Part shown: in pieces, positions 33,969-42,037 of the stretch | How the letters are laid out: the number at the start of each line of letters is the position of its first letter | Numbering within the stretch: the first letter of the stretch is position 1 | DNA from: Chloroflexota bacterium | GTDB taxonomy: Bacteria > Chloroflexota > Anaerolineae > UBA4142 > SHND01 | Assembly: GCA_029778615.1 (NCBI GenBank) | Contig: JAKOPZ010000289.1 | Span: 1 to 64,000, forward strand | DNA: 64,000 nucleotides | Direction: 5' to 3' | Made by a program: the position numbers and the translations under genes | Notes under the pieces: generated by a model | Seen by the model: the letters and a program-made list of their open reading frames with translations, nothing else | What the model was told of the DNA's origin: nothing | The model's database searches: none

Positions 33969-34043
33969 GCAGTCGGCGCAATCCGCGCCTTGCAGATGAA
34001 GGAGTTGAAGGTGAGGAGTTTGCAGGAGCATTACCGCAGTTGA
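33969..34043 (+). pseudogene. Displaced second copy of the carB 3' end (25 codons)
   Basis: The translation [20 protein letters not shown] followed by HYRS and stop matches the end of carB ([20 protein letters not shown] then HHSVNGY). Most nucleotide differences from 32223-32306 are synonymous, so both copies evolved under protein-level selection before one was displaced. Seventeen identical bases (GGAGTTTGCAGGAGCAT) occur at 32269-32285 and 34015-34031 and could mark the recombination site. The AbiE-like genes lie between the two copies. Confidence 0.8.
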
Positions 34044-34091
34044 TTTTAGTTTCCCCTCCCTTCAATCCTAAGCGATAATCACTCTGCAAAA

Positions 34092-34126
34092 TCTCCAGTC
34101 TCCGGTCTCCAATCTCCAGTCTCCCA
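34092..34126. repeat. Heptamer array (TCTCCAG type)
   Basis: Five consecutive units are TCTCCAG, TCTCCGG, TCTCCAA, TCTCCAG, TCTCCCA. The array lies between the carB remnant and the terminator of the minus-strand DJ-1/PfpI gene. The rest of the 33947-34194 gap holds only the carB remnant and that terminator. Confidence 0.75.
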
Positions 34127-34133
34127 CTCGCGC

Positions 34134-34164
34134 AAAAAAAAATGCCCGCGTTCTCCGCGAGCAT
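34134..34164 (-). terminator. Rho-independent terminator of the DJ-1/PfpI gene
   Basis: On the minus strand the stem ATGCTCGCG / CGCGGGCAT (one G-U pair) is followed by a nine-base T-run. It lies about 30 bases after the stop codon at 34195-34197. Confidence 0.85.
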
Positions 34165-34194
34165 CCTTTACATTTACAGCATTGACCCGCAAAA

Positions 34195-34830
34195 TCACGC
34201 AGGAACTTTTTCCTCCATTTCGACCAGCGCGTTGGTCACCTCGCGAATGAACGGTGGCAAATCGTCGGGGATGCGTCCCGTCACCACATTGTCCACGCGG
34301 AAACATGGCACATCTTCCCACAAACCACCCGCGTTGCTTAAATCATCCGCGCACGCGTCCACTGCCGCAACCTTGCGCCCGCGCACAATATCGGTGCCCA
34401 TCACCCGGTCCACCGAAATCAACACAATCGGTCCGTGACAAATCGCGGCGACCACTTTGCCCTGCCGATACATCTCGGCGATGAAACTCAATGTGCGGCG
34501 GTCCGTCCGCAAAAAGTCCGGTGAGTAACCGCCGGGAATCACCAGCCCATCGAAATCGTTCACATGCAAATCGTAGATGCTCGCCGTCTGATAACGTACG
34601 CCTTCGGCAAGTACCACCATCGGCACGGGATGACCGAAACGTCCGGTCACCGGTTTTTCAGGAAACGACGGGCGCGTGTGAAAATGTCCTTTGGCATTCA
34701 GCGGCAGCGTTGCCACCGTGACTTTGGCGCCCGCTTCGCTCAACTCCAGAACCGAATAGAGCAATTCGATATCTTCGTACTCGTGCGCGACCAGAATCGC
34801 AACGCGTTTTCCTGCGAGCACTTTATCCAT
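34195..34830 (-). CDS. DJ-1/PfpI family protein
   Basis: The 211-residue protein has the class I glutamine-amidotransferase-like fold of DJ-1/PfpI. Nucleophile C131 with H132 lies in VAAICHGP, the oxyanion region in GLVIPGGYSPDFLR (96-109), and the N-terminal AILVAHEYEDIELLYSVL carries the conserved acidic residue. Members act as intracellular peptidases, glyoxalase/deglycase-like enzymes or chaperones. AGGAGG precedes ATG 34830. The gene has its own terminator. Confidence 0.88.
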   Translation of the reverse strand: MDKVLAGKRVAILVAHEYEDIELLYSVLELSEAGAKVTVATLPLNAKGHFHTRPSFPEKPVTGRFGHPVPMVVLAEGVRYQTASIYDLHVNDFDGLVIPGGYSPDFLRTDRRTLSFIAEMYRQGKVVAAICHGPIVLISVDRVMGTDIVRGRKVAAVDACADDLSNAGGLWEDVPCFRVDNVVTGRIPDDLPPFIREVTNALVEMEEKVPA

Positions 34831-35040
34831 GTGGTTTAACCTCCTTGTCGGTGATGCGGCTATTTTACTTTATCCAATTGCGATGTCAATGGGTTTGCTC
34901 GTTTGGCGCTGTCAATGATGTCGCGAGAAACTGCGGCGATGTTCTCGAAAGCACCAATCTCCGGTTCTGTAGACAACTATTTCCCGTCAACAACTTTTCC
35001 CCTCGCAATCCCGCGTCTGGTCCGCATCCGCGAAAATATC

Positions 35041-35084
35041 ACGGCACACACTCTCGCGCTTTGAGAGGTGTGCCGTAGTTTTTT
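35041..35084. terminator. Strong hairpin with plus-strand T-run, no plus-strand gene upstream
   Basis: The stem ACGGCACAC-a-CTCTC / GAGAG-GTGTGCCGT (14 bp with one bulge) is followed by AGTTTTTTAG on the plus strand. On the minus strand the tail is GATATTTTC, so it could end the hydrolase gene (stop at 35124) 40 bases earlier. The T-run orientation fits plus-strand transcription better. The rest of the 34831-35123 gap shows no gene I can support. Confidence 0.6.
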
Positions 35085-35123
35085 AGATAATTCCGGAAAC
35101 GCGCGTCGCGGTGAAATTTGTCC

Positions 35124-35918
35124 CTAGCCCATCTCGCGCAAAAACTCCGCGACGGCGTGATTGAACGCTTCGGGCTGTTCCATCGGCGAAAGGTGTCCCG
35201 CGTCGGGGAGAGTGACGAGCGTGCTGTTGCGCGCGGCTTGTTTCATGTTTTGTTGGTCTGCCGCGCTCATCAATGCGTCGTCCGCGCCCGCAATAATCAA
35301 AACGGGTTGGCTGAATTCCAAAAGCGTGGACGTGGAATCGGGACGGTCGCGCATCGCTTCCAACGCGCCGATGATGCCCGGCACCGTTGCGCTCTCCATG
35401 ATGCGTTTGCCTTGTTCCACCAGTTCAGTGTTCGACGCGTATGTTTTCGGCGCAAACAATTTTGGCAGCATCGCTTCGGCAATGGCGGGCGCGCCTTTTT
35501 CTTTGGCAGTTGCGATGGCTTTGTCGCGTCCCGCTTTGCCTTCCACTGTGTCCGCCGTCGCTTTGGTGTTGGCAAGAATCAAAGCGGCAACGTGCGCGGG
35601 ATAGCGGCGCAGGTACGCCAGCGCCACATAGCCGCCCATCGAAAGTCCCGCAATGATGGCGGGTTGATTGACGCCGAGCGCGTCCAAAAATTCGCGCACA
35701 TCATCCGCGTAGGTCGAAACCTCCGTCGTTCCGGCAACCATTTCCGATTCGCCAAAGCCCCGCAAATCCGGTGCAATCACGCGCACGCGGTCCGCAAGCC
35801 CTTCCCACTGTGCCTCCCAAATCATCCGATTCAAGGGATAACCGTGAATCAACACTAACGGCGTGCCATTGCCGCGTTCGTCGTAGCCGACTGAACGTCC
35901 GTGCAGTTGAATTTTCAT
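35124..35918 (-). CDS. Alpha/beta-fold hydrolase
   Basis: The 264-residue enzyme has the classical triad and oxyanion elements: HGYPLN (25-30), nucleophile elbow GLSMGG with S93, acid in IIAGADDALMS near 209-216, and histidine in DAGHLSPMEQP near 240. It resembles 3-oxoadipate enol-lactonase or haloperoxidase-like esterases, but the substrate cannot be fixed. GGAGG lies before the start ATG 35918. On the minus strand TGCTACACT (35960-35968) could be an extended -10 promoter element. Confidence 0.87.
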   Translation of the reverse strand: MKIQLHGRSVGYDERGNGTPLVLIHGYPLNRMIWEAQWEGLADRVRVIAPDLRGFGESEMVAGTTEVSTYADDVREFLDALGVNQPAIIAGLSMGGYVALAYLRRYPAHVAALILANTKATADTVEGKAGRDKAIATAKEKGAPAIAEAMLPKLFAPKTYASNTELVEQGKRIMESATVPGIIGALEAMRDRPDSTSTLLEFSQPVLIIAGADDALMSAADQQNMKQAARNSTLVTLPDAGHLSPMEQPEAFNHAVAEFLREMG

Positions 35919-36028
35919 GTTTCCTCCACAAAAAAAAGTTTCGTCGCGAAATTTCCACTAGTGTAGCACAGTTTTTGATGGCGCGTACCGCGCGCGCCTT
36001 GCAAAAATCAAAACTGTTGTAGAGAGTA

Positions 36029-36037
36029 TGCTATAAT
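36029..36037 (+). promoter_or_regulatory. Extended -10 promoter before the guanine-type deaminase gene
   Basis: TGCTATAAT (36029-36037) is a perfect extended -10 element. No good -35 is present, which fits this promoter class. Transcription would begin near 36044, about 38 bases before ATG 36082. Confidence 0.6.
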
Positions 36038-36081
36038 CTTTGCGAGTCGCTGCGCGCACTTGTGCGCCGGAGAATTTCCAC

Positions 36082-37428
36082 ATGGCAACCCTCCTCGTTC
36101 AGCACGCGCTCGTCCTCGCCACGTTCGATTCGCAACGCCGCGAAATTGCCGATGGCGGAATCTTTGTGCGTGACAACGTAATTGCCCAAGTCGGCGCGAC
36201 AGAAACCCTTCCCCAAACTGCTGACCAAATCATCAACGCGCGCGATATGGTGATTTTACCCGGTCTTGTCAACACGCATCACCATTTGTATCAAACGCTC
36301 ACGCGCGCCGTGCCCAAAGCGCAGAACGCGGTGCTGTTCGATTGGCTCAAAACGCTCTATCCCATTTGGGCGAATCTCACGTCCGACGCCGTGTACACGA
36401 GCGCGTTGGTGGGACTCGCGGAATTGATGCTTTCGGGCTGCACAACTGCCGCCGACCATTTGTATCTCGTGCCAAATGGTGCGTCGCATGACAACGAAAT
36501 TCGCGCGGCGGCAGAACTCGGCATTCGGTTTCACCCGACGCGCGGCTCGATGAGTTTGGGCGAATCGCAAGGCGGCTTGCCGCCCGACCGCGTAGTGCAA
36601 GACAAAGAAACCATTTTGCGCGATTCGCGCCGCGTCATCGAAACGTTCCACGACGCGAAACCGTACTCGATGTGCCGCGTGGGACTTGCGCCCTGTTCGC
36701 CATTTTCGGTGACGGAAGATTTGATGCTCGAATCGGCGCGGCTTGCGCGGGCGTACAACGTGCGTTTGCATACGCATCTCGCCGAAACAATGGACGAGGA
36801 AAATTTTTGCATTGAACGATTTGGTAAACGTCCGGTTGAATACGCGGAAAGTTTGGAATGGCTCGGCGGCGATGTGTGGTTCGCGCACAGCGTTTGGGTG
36901 AACGATGCCGAAATCGCGCACTACGCGCGCACCGGTACGGGCGTCGCGCATTGTCCCTCGTCCAATATGCTGCTTGGCTCCGGCATTGCGCCCATTCGCA
37001 AGATGATAAATGCGGGCGTGCAAGTCGGTTTGGGTGTGGACGGCAGTGCATCGAACGATGCCTCACACATGCTTCACGAACCGCGCCAAGCGATGCTGCT
37101 CGCGCGCGTGAATGGTGACGTAAAAGCAATGAGCGCGCGCGACGCGTTGGAACTCGCAACACTCGGCGGAGCAAAAGTCTTGGGACGCGATGACATTGGT
37201 TCGCTTGAAGTTGGCAAAGCGGCAGATTTCATCGGCATCCATTTGAATCGTTTGAATTACGCGGGCAGTCACGACCCCGTCGCCGCAATTCTATTTTGCG
37301 ATACACCGCGCGTTGATATTTCTGTCATCAATGGGCGCGTCGTAATTCAAGATGGAAATTTATTGACCCTCGATTTGCCGCCGGTGGTGGAACGGCATAA
37401 TAAAATTGCGCGGGAAATGGTGGGATAG
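36082..37428 (+). CDS. 8-oxoguanine deaminase-like amidohydrolase
   Basis: The 448-residue metal-dependent deaminase belongs to the AtzA/TrzN/guanine-deaminase-like branch. Zinc ligands are visible: the H-x-H equivalent in GLVNTHHHLYQ (61-71), H in RLHTHLAET, H in WFAHSVW, and D in GLGVDGSASND. The segment AQNAVLFDWLKTLYPIWANL is typical of 8-oxoguanine deaminases, which make urate from 8-oxoguanine. Other family members act on S-adenosylhomocysteine or triazines. GGAGA precedes ATG 36082. The stop codon at 37426-37428 overlaps a heptamer array. Adenine deaminase lies downstream on the same strand. Confidence 0.82.
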   Translation: MATLLVQHALVLATFDSQRREIADGGIFVRDNVIAQVGATETLPQTADQIINARDMVILPGLVNTHHHLYQTLTRAVPKAQNAVLFDWLKTLYPIWANLTSDAVYTSALVGLAELMLSGCTTAADHLYLVPNGASHDNEIRAAAELGIRFHPTRGSMSLGESQGGLPPDRVVQDKETILRDSRRVIETFHDAKPYSMCRVGLAPCSPFSVTEDLMLESARLARAYNVRLHTHLAETMDEENFCIERFGKRPVEYAESLEWLGGDVWFAHSVWVNDAEIAHYARTGTGVAHCPSSNMLLGSGIAPIRKMINAGVQVGLGVDGSASNDASHMLHEPRQAMLLARVNGDVKAMSARDALELATLGGAKVLGRDDIGSLEVGKAADFIGIHLNRLNYAGSHDPVAAILFCDTPRVDISVINGRVVIQDGNLLTLDLPPVVERHNKIAREMVG

Positions 37429-37475
37429 GTAGCAGGTAGCAAGGCGAACCTGCTACCTGCTACCTGCGACATGCA
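37427..37475. repeat. Heptamer array (AGGTAGC / ACCTGCT) linking a stop and a start codon
   Basis: Seven consecutive 7-base units are AGGTAGC, AGGTAGC, AAGGCGA, ACCTGCT, ACCTGCT, ACCTGCG, ACATGCA. The first overlaps the TAG of the deaminase gene, and the last contains the ATG (37471) of the GNAT gene. The entire intergenic gap is this 49-base array. Confidence 0.85.
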
Positions 37476-38031
37476 AAAGTTGGCTTTGGAAACAAAACGA
37501 TTACTGCTCCGCCAATTCAACGCATACGACCTCGACGCGTACACGGCGCGCATTTTCGGCGATGCGGAGGTGTTGCGCTATTTACCGAAACGCGATGCGC
37601 CTGCGCGGGAACGCGCGGAACGGACGATGAATTTTTTCAATGAACATTGGACGCAGTATTCGTACGGACCCTGGGCAGTTGTCGAAAAAGCGAGCGGGGA
37701 ACTCATCGGACATTGCGGCTTGCGCTTTATTCCCGAAGTTCAAGAAACCGAAGTGTTGTACGCGTTGGGGCAAGATTTTTGGAATAAAGGGTACGCAACC
37801 GAAGCCGCGCGGGCGAGTGTGGATTTTGGATTCCATCGCGTCGGACTCGAACGCATCATTGCGCTCGCCGTTCCCGAGAATATCGCATCGCGCAAGGTGA
37901 TGGAACATTGCGGATTGAAATACGAAAAAGATGTGCAGTTGTTTGGACTCGATTGTGTCTATTACGCGCGGAACTGCGCGGACTCTCAAGAAACCGCGAA
38001 TCTACACGAATCTCCGCGAATAAAAAATTAG
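37471..38031 (+). CDS. GNAT acetyltransferase, RimJ/RimL type
   Basis: The 186-residue protein has the GNAT fold: LALETKRLLLRQFNAYDLDA at the start, GELIGHCGLRFI near 82, acetyl-CoA-binding FWNKGYATEAARASVDFGF near 107-125, and ENIASRKVMEHCGLKYEKD near 145. Such enzymes acetylate ribosomal protein N-termini or small amines. The last 15 residues (SQETANLHESPRIKN) come from a separate inverted repeat (38008-38056), so the native C-terminus has probably been extended. The start ATG belongs to a heptamer array. Confidence 0.85.
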   Translation: MQKLALETKRLLLRQFNAYDLDAYTARIFGDAEVLRYLPKRDAPARERAERTMNFFNEHWTQYSYGPWAVVEKASGELIGHCGLRFIPEVQETEVLYALGQDFWNKGYATEAARASVDFGFHRVGLERIIALAVPENIASRKVMEHCGLKYEKDVQLFGLDCVYYARNCADSQETANLHESPRIKN

Positions 38032-38056
38032 ATTCGCGTAGATTCGCGGTTACAAA
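38008..38056. repeat. Inverted repeat CCGCGAATCTACACGAATC / GATTCGCGTAGATTCGCGG
   Basis: The two arms carry near-identical GATTCGCG units in opposite orientation around AATAAAAAATTA. The GNAT stop codon (38029-38031) lies in the centre. A related array (GATTCGCATGAATTCGCGTG then GATTCGCGG) lies at 61133-61170. It fills the gap to the next gene. Confidence 0.75.
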
Positions 38057-38059
38057 ACT

Positions 38060-38842
38060 ATGATACTCGGAATTGACCACATTCTCATTGCCGTTCAAGA
38101 CCTCGAACTCGCAACCGAAGTGTACCAACAACTCGGTTTCCAAGTGCTGCGCGGCGGCAAACATCCCAAAGCGGGTACGCACAACGCGCTCGTGCCGCTC
38201 GCCGATGGAACGTATCTCGAACTCATCGGCGTTTGGGATGAATCGCTCGCGGAGCAATTTTCGCCGTTCGTCGTGAATGCGCTGCATCACGAAAACCGTC
38301 TCGCCGCGTTTGCGCTTGCTTCGGATGACCTTGACGCTGACGTTGCCGCGATGCGCGCGCGGGGTTTTGAAATCGGCGACCCGCGCGAAGGCGAGCGTAC
38401 ACGTCCCGATGGCGTGCGCGTGGCATGGCGCAGCGCGCATCCCACCGATTCGCGCTTTCCGTTCATTCTGCAAGATGTCACACCGCGCGACGTTCGCATT
38501 CCCGCGCCCACATCGGGCATCGGGCAAACGCTGCGTTTTGGCGATGTGAACGTTGGCGTCACAGACCTCGCCTCGGCGAGCGAGGGATACCAAAAGCTGT
38601 TGGGCATGGATGGTGACGAAGGTTGGTTTGAATTGGCGCGCGGCGCGATCATCTTGAAAGATGTAGACACCGAGCGCATCCTTCAACTCGTTCTCGAAGC
38701 GGACAACCCGCTCGAAATTGTGAGAGAGTGGCAGCAAGGGAACGTCGCGTTTGAACAAGAAATTATCGGCGGGATGGGGATTACGCTAGAGCCGGTGAAT
38801 ACGTTGGGTGTGCCATTGCAGATTACGGGACGCGTAAGTTAA
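38060..38842 (+). CDS. VOC/glyoxalase-like domain protein
   Basis: The 260-residue protein starts GIDHILIAVQDLELATEVYQ, the standard metal-binding first strand of vicinal-oxygen-chelate proteins, with H at position 7, and continues GTHNALVPLADGTYLELIGV with a glutamate ligand candidate. A second, less conserved half starts near 165 (GDVNVGVTDLASASEGYQKL). This layout fits the Glyoxalase_3 group; substrates are mostly unknown. It ends 2 bases before the adenine deaminase gene. Confidence 0.78.
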   Translation: MILGIDHILIAVQDLELATEVYQQLGFQVLRGGKHPKAGTHNALVPLADGTYLELIGVWDESLAEQFSPFVVNALHHENRLAAFALASDDLDADVAAMRARGFEIGDPREGERTRPDGVRVAWRSAHPTDSRFPFILQDVTPRDVRIPAPTSGIGQTLRFGDVNVGVTDLASASEGYQKLLGMDGDEGWFELARGAIILKDVDTERILQLVLEADNPLEIVREWQQGNVAFEQEIIGGMGITLEPVNTLGVPLQITGRVS

Positions 38843-38844
38843 AT

Positions 38845-40557
38845 ATGGAACTCTCCACTCTCATCCAATCCGCACGCGGCAATTTGCCCGCCGACCTGTT
38901 GTTGAAAAACGGGCGCGTGGTGAATGTGTTTACTGGCGAAATTGAAGAAACGTCCGTTGCCATTTCCGGCTCGCGCATCGTCGGTCTCGGCGACTATGAC
39001 GCGAAAAAAGTGACGGATGTCGAAGGCGCGTACATTTGTCCGGGATTCATTGACGCGCATGTGCATATCGAAAGCGCGCTCGTGCCGCCGTACGAATTTG
39101 CGCGCGCCGTTGTGCCGCATGGCGTGACGACTGTCGTCATTGACCCGCACGAAATCGCGAATGTGTTGGGCAATGAAGGCATTCAATACATGCTCGACGC
39201 GTCCAAGTACACTCCGTTCAGCGTGTTTGTGATGGCGTCGTCGTGCGTGCCTGCAACGCATTTGGAAACGAGCGGCGCGAAATTGCGCTGGAGTGATTTA
39301 ACCGAATTCAAAAAAGACCCGTGGGTGTTGGGACTTGCTGAAGTGATGAATTATCCCGGCGTCATCAACGGCGATTTGGAAGTGTTGGACAAATTGCGCG
39401 CGTTTTCGGACAAACGCATGGACGGACACGCGCCGGGGCTCACGGGGCGCGACCTGGAAGCGTATGTGGCATCGGGTATCGCAAGCGACCACGAATGTAC
39501 GACGGTTGAAGAGGCGAATGAAAAACTGCGGCGCGGGATGTATGTCATCATTCGTGAAGCGTCGAACGCGCACAATCTTTTGACGCTGCTCCCCATCATC
39601 AACGAACGTACGTCGCGCCGTGTTCTGTTTTGCACCGACGACCGTTTGCCCGATGATTTGATTGACAAGGGCAGCATTGATTACATCGTTCGCACGGCGA
39701 TTCAACACGGACTCGACCCGATTACGGCGATTACGATTGCGACATTGAACGCGTCGGAATATTTTGGGCTCACCGATCGCGGCGCGCTCGCGCCCGGCAA
39801 ACGCGCAGACATTGTGGTCTTTAACAATTTTGATGAATTGAAAATCGAACGCGTCTATTACGGCGGCAAACGCGTGGTCTATCGCGGCAAACTCGAACCT
39901 GACGACCACGAACGTTCGCGTCCGCCGATTCGCAATACGATGAATGTGGATTGGTCGAAAGTGGATTTGCGCGTGCGCGCGCAACCGAACGCAAGCACCT
40001 TGCGCGTCATCGGTTTAATTCCCGGGCAACTCACCACGCGCGAAGAATTTGACCGCGCGCTGATTCAAAACGACCTGGTGGTCGCCGACCCCGCGCGCGA
40101 TATTTTGAAAATGGCGGTCATCGAGCGGCATCACGCGACGGGCAACGTCGGTTTGGGTTTCGTACGCGGCTTTAAATTAAAAAGCGGCGCGATTGGTTCT
40201 TCCGTCGGGCACGATTCGCACAACATTCTCGTCGTCGGCACGAATGACGATGATATGCTGAGCGCGGCGCGCGCGATTGCTTCGATGCAAGGCGGATTCG
40301 TCGCGGTGGACAAAGGGCAAGTGTTGGGACGCGTGCCGTTGCCGATTGGCGGCTTGATGAGCGACCAACCGATTGAGCGCGTGCGCGCGGAATTGGACCA
40401 TCTCAACGCAGCAACGCGAAAACTCGGCTGCGATTTGGAAACGCCGTTTATGGCATTGTCCTTTCTCGCGCTGCCCGTAATTCCTGACCTGAAATTGACC
40501 GATAAAGGACTGGTTGATGTACGCAAGTTTGATTTTGTGGACGTATTCGCCGATTGA
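38845..40557 (+). CDS. ade: Adenine deaminase
   Basis: The 570-residue metal-dependent enzyme converts adenine to hypoxanthine and ammonia in purine salvage. Family features are GFIDAHVHIESALVPPYEFA near 67-86, the metal-binding DHECTT, the CTDDRLPDDLIDKG segment and ITAITIATLNASEYFGL. The C-terminal AdeC domain is present (IGSSVGHDSHNILVVGTND). It starts 2 bases after the VOC gene, so both are probably in one transcript with the upstream deaminase and GNAT genes and the downstream BMP importer parts. Confidence 0.93.
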   Translation: MELSTLIQSARGNLPADLLLKNGRVVNVFTGEIEETSVAISGSRIVGLGDYDAKKVTDVEGAYICPGFIDAHVHIESALVPPYEFARAVVPHGVTTVVIDPHEIANVLGNEGIQYMLDASKYTPFSVFVMASSCVPATHLETSGAKLRWSDLTEFKKDPWVLGLAEVMNYPGVINGDLEVLDKLRAFSDKRMDGHAPGLTGRDLEAYVASGIASDHECTTVEEANEKLRRGMYVIIREASNAHNLLTLLPIINERTSRRVLFCTDDRLPDDLIDKGSIDYIVRTAIQHGLDPITAITIATLNASEYFGLTDRGALAPGKRADIVVFNNFDELKIERVYYGGKRVVYRGKLEPDDHERSRPPIRNTMNVDWSKVDLRVRAQPNASTLRVIGLIPGQLTTREEFDRALIQNDLVVADPARDILKMAVIERHHATGNVGLGFVRGFKLKSGAIGSSVGHDSHNILVVGTNDDDMLSAARAIASMQGGFVAVDKGQVLGRVPLPIGGLMSDQPIERVRAELDHLNAATRKLGCDLETPFMALSFLALPVIPDLKLTDKGLVDVRKFDFVDVFAD

Positions 40558-40673
40558 GCGATGTCGCTACCGCATTCTGACGCCGCAGCCGGAAAGGAGG
40601 TGACGCGTCAAAACCGACAGTTTCAAAAGCAAACTAGCGACAACCTTTACAGTATGAGGAGGAGAAGAAAAAA

Positions 40674-41978
40674 ATGATTCGCAACAAAACGATTTTCACT
40701 CTCACCGCGCTCGCGGTGATTGCGCTGTTGGCGCTCGCCGCGTGTGGGACGCCCGCAGCACAACCCACTGCGGCACCGCCCACCGCCGCACCGGCACAGT
40801 CTACAATGCCGCCCGCACAACCAACGCAAGCGCCCGCGCCGACCGAAGCGCCTGCCCCTTCGGGCGGCACTTTCCAAATTCCGGAAATCGAACAAGGCAA
40901 GTACAACGTCGCGTTCATCTACATTGGACCGCATGATGATGGCGGTTGGACGCAGGCACACGACATCGGGCGGCAGTATGTCGAAAAGCAAATGCCCGAT
41001 GTGCACACCGCGTATGTTGAACTCGTGCCCGAAGGCACGGAAGCCGAGCAAGTGATTCGCTCGCTCGCGCGCAAAGGATTCAATGCGATTATCGCCACCT
41101 CGTTCGGTTACATGGACCCGATGTTGGCAGTCGCCGAAGAATTCCCCGACACTAAATTTTTGCACGTCTCGGGTTACAAATCGAACGGCAAAAATTTTGG
41201 CAACATGTTCGGCGGGATGGAAACGATTAAATACATGGCGGGCATGATTGCGGGCGCGCGTGCCAAAGCCGACAACAATCCAAAACTCGGTTACATGGCA
41301 ACGTTCCCCATTCCCGAAGAATTCCGCCTCGGCAACGCGTTCGCGCTGGGCGTGCAAAAGACGTGCCCCGAATGCAAAATTGACGTGCGCTGGATTAACA
41401 CGTGGCACGACCCCGTCAAAGAAAAAGACGCGGCAGCTTCGTTGTTCGACGGCGGCGCGCAAGTGGTGATGACGGGCGCGGATACGCCTGCCAACGCCGA
41501 AGCCGCCAAAGAACGCGGCAAGTATGCCATCACGTACGATTACGAAGGCAACTGCAAACTCGAATCGTGCTTGACGACCATGTATTGGAACTGGGGTCCG
41601 ATTTACGTCAACGACATCAAGCAGATGAAAGATGGAACATGGAAAGCGGGTTCCGAATACTTTGATGTCAAAGATGGGGGTCTCGGCTTGTACGGTTTCA
41701 TGGAAGGACAAACGCCGCAGCCCGGCGTGCCCGCCGAAGTGATTCCCCAAGTCAAAGCCGTATTAGCCGACGCGCTCGCGGGCAAGTTCGACCGCTTTTC
41801 CGTCTTTAGCGGTCCTATCAAAGACAACAAAGGCAATGAAGTGATTGCGGCAGGACAAAAATTCGAGCAATCCGACATTGACCAATTCAAACCCGGCGCG
41901 CCCGGTTTTGAAGCCAAGTACGGCATGTACTGGTGGAACGAAAACTTTGTCGCCGAACTGCCGAAACTATCACAATAA
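40674..41978 (+). CDS. BMP-family ABC transporter substrate-binding lipoprotein
   Basis: The 434-residue protein has a lipobox LALAAC (cysteine 24), a proline/threonine/alanine-rich linker to about residue 62, and a periplasmic-binding BMP domain (YNVAFIYIGPHDDGGWTQAH; VIRSLARKGFNAIIATSFGY; GADTPANAEAAKERGKYAIT). BMP proteins bind nucleosides or, in some cases, purine bases and simple sugars. Adenine and oxidised-guanine deaminase genes upstream support a purine ligand. GAGGAGGAG precedes ATG 40674. The 116-base gap upstream (40558-40673) holds a second GGAGGTGAC but no reading frame that I can support. Confidence 0.9.
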   Translation: MIRNKTIFTLTALAVIALLALAACGTPAAQPTAAPPTAAPAQSTMPPAQPTQAPAPTEAPAPSGGTFQIPEIEQGKYNVAFIYIGPHDDGGWTQAHDIGRQYVEKQMPDVHTAYVELVPEGTEAEQVIRSLARKGFNAIIATSFGYMDPMLAVAEEFPDTKFLHVSGYKSNGKNFGNMFGGMETIKYMAGMIAGARAKADNNPKLGYMATFPIPEEFRLGNAFALGVQKTCPECKIDVRWINTWHDPVKEKDAAASLFDGGAQVVMTGADTPANAEAAKERGKYAITYDYEGNCKLESCLTTMYWNWGPIYVNDIKQMKDGTWKAGSEYFDVKDGGLGLYGFMEGQTPQPGVPAEVIPQVKAVLADALAGKFDRFSVFSGPIKDNKGNEVIAAGQKFEQSDIDQFKPGAPGFEAKYGMYWWNENFVAELPKLSQ

Positions 41979-41985
41979 AAAATTC

Positions 41986-42028
41986 GTAGGGGCGTTCTCG
42001 AATCCAAGATTCGCTTGAACGCCCCTAC
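41986..42028. repeat. GTAGGGGCGTTC palindromic intergenic repeat, copy 2
   Basis: The arms GTAGGGGCGTTC (41986-41997) and GAACGCCCCTAC (42017-42028) are perfect and enclose a 19-base loop that itself folds (CGAATC / GATTCG). It lies between the BMP gene and the ATPase gene, as does copy 1 at 277-318 in the paralogous operon. Confidence 0.85.
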
Positions 42029-42037
42029 ACAACCAAC

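Noticed and set aside
40558-40673. Riboswitch upstream of the second BMP gene
   Set aside because: No purine, preQ1 or other aptamer core could be traced; only two purine-rich ribosome-binding-like stretches are visible.
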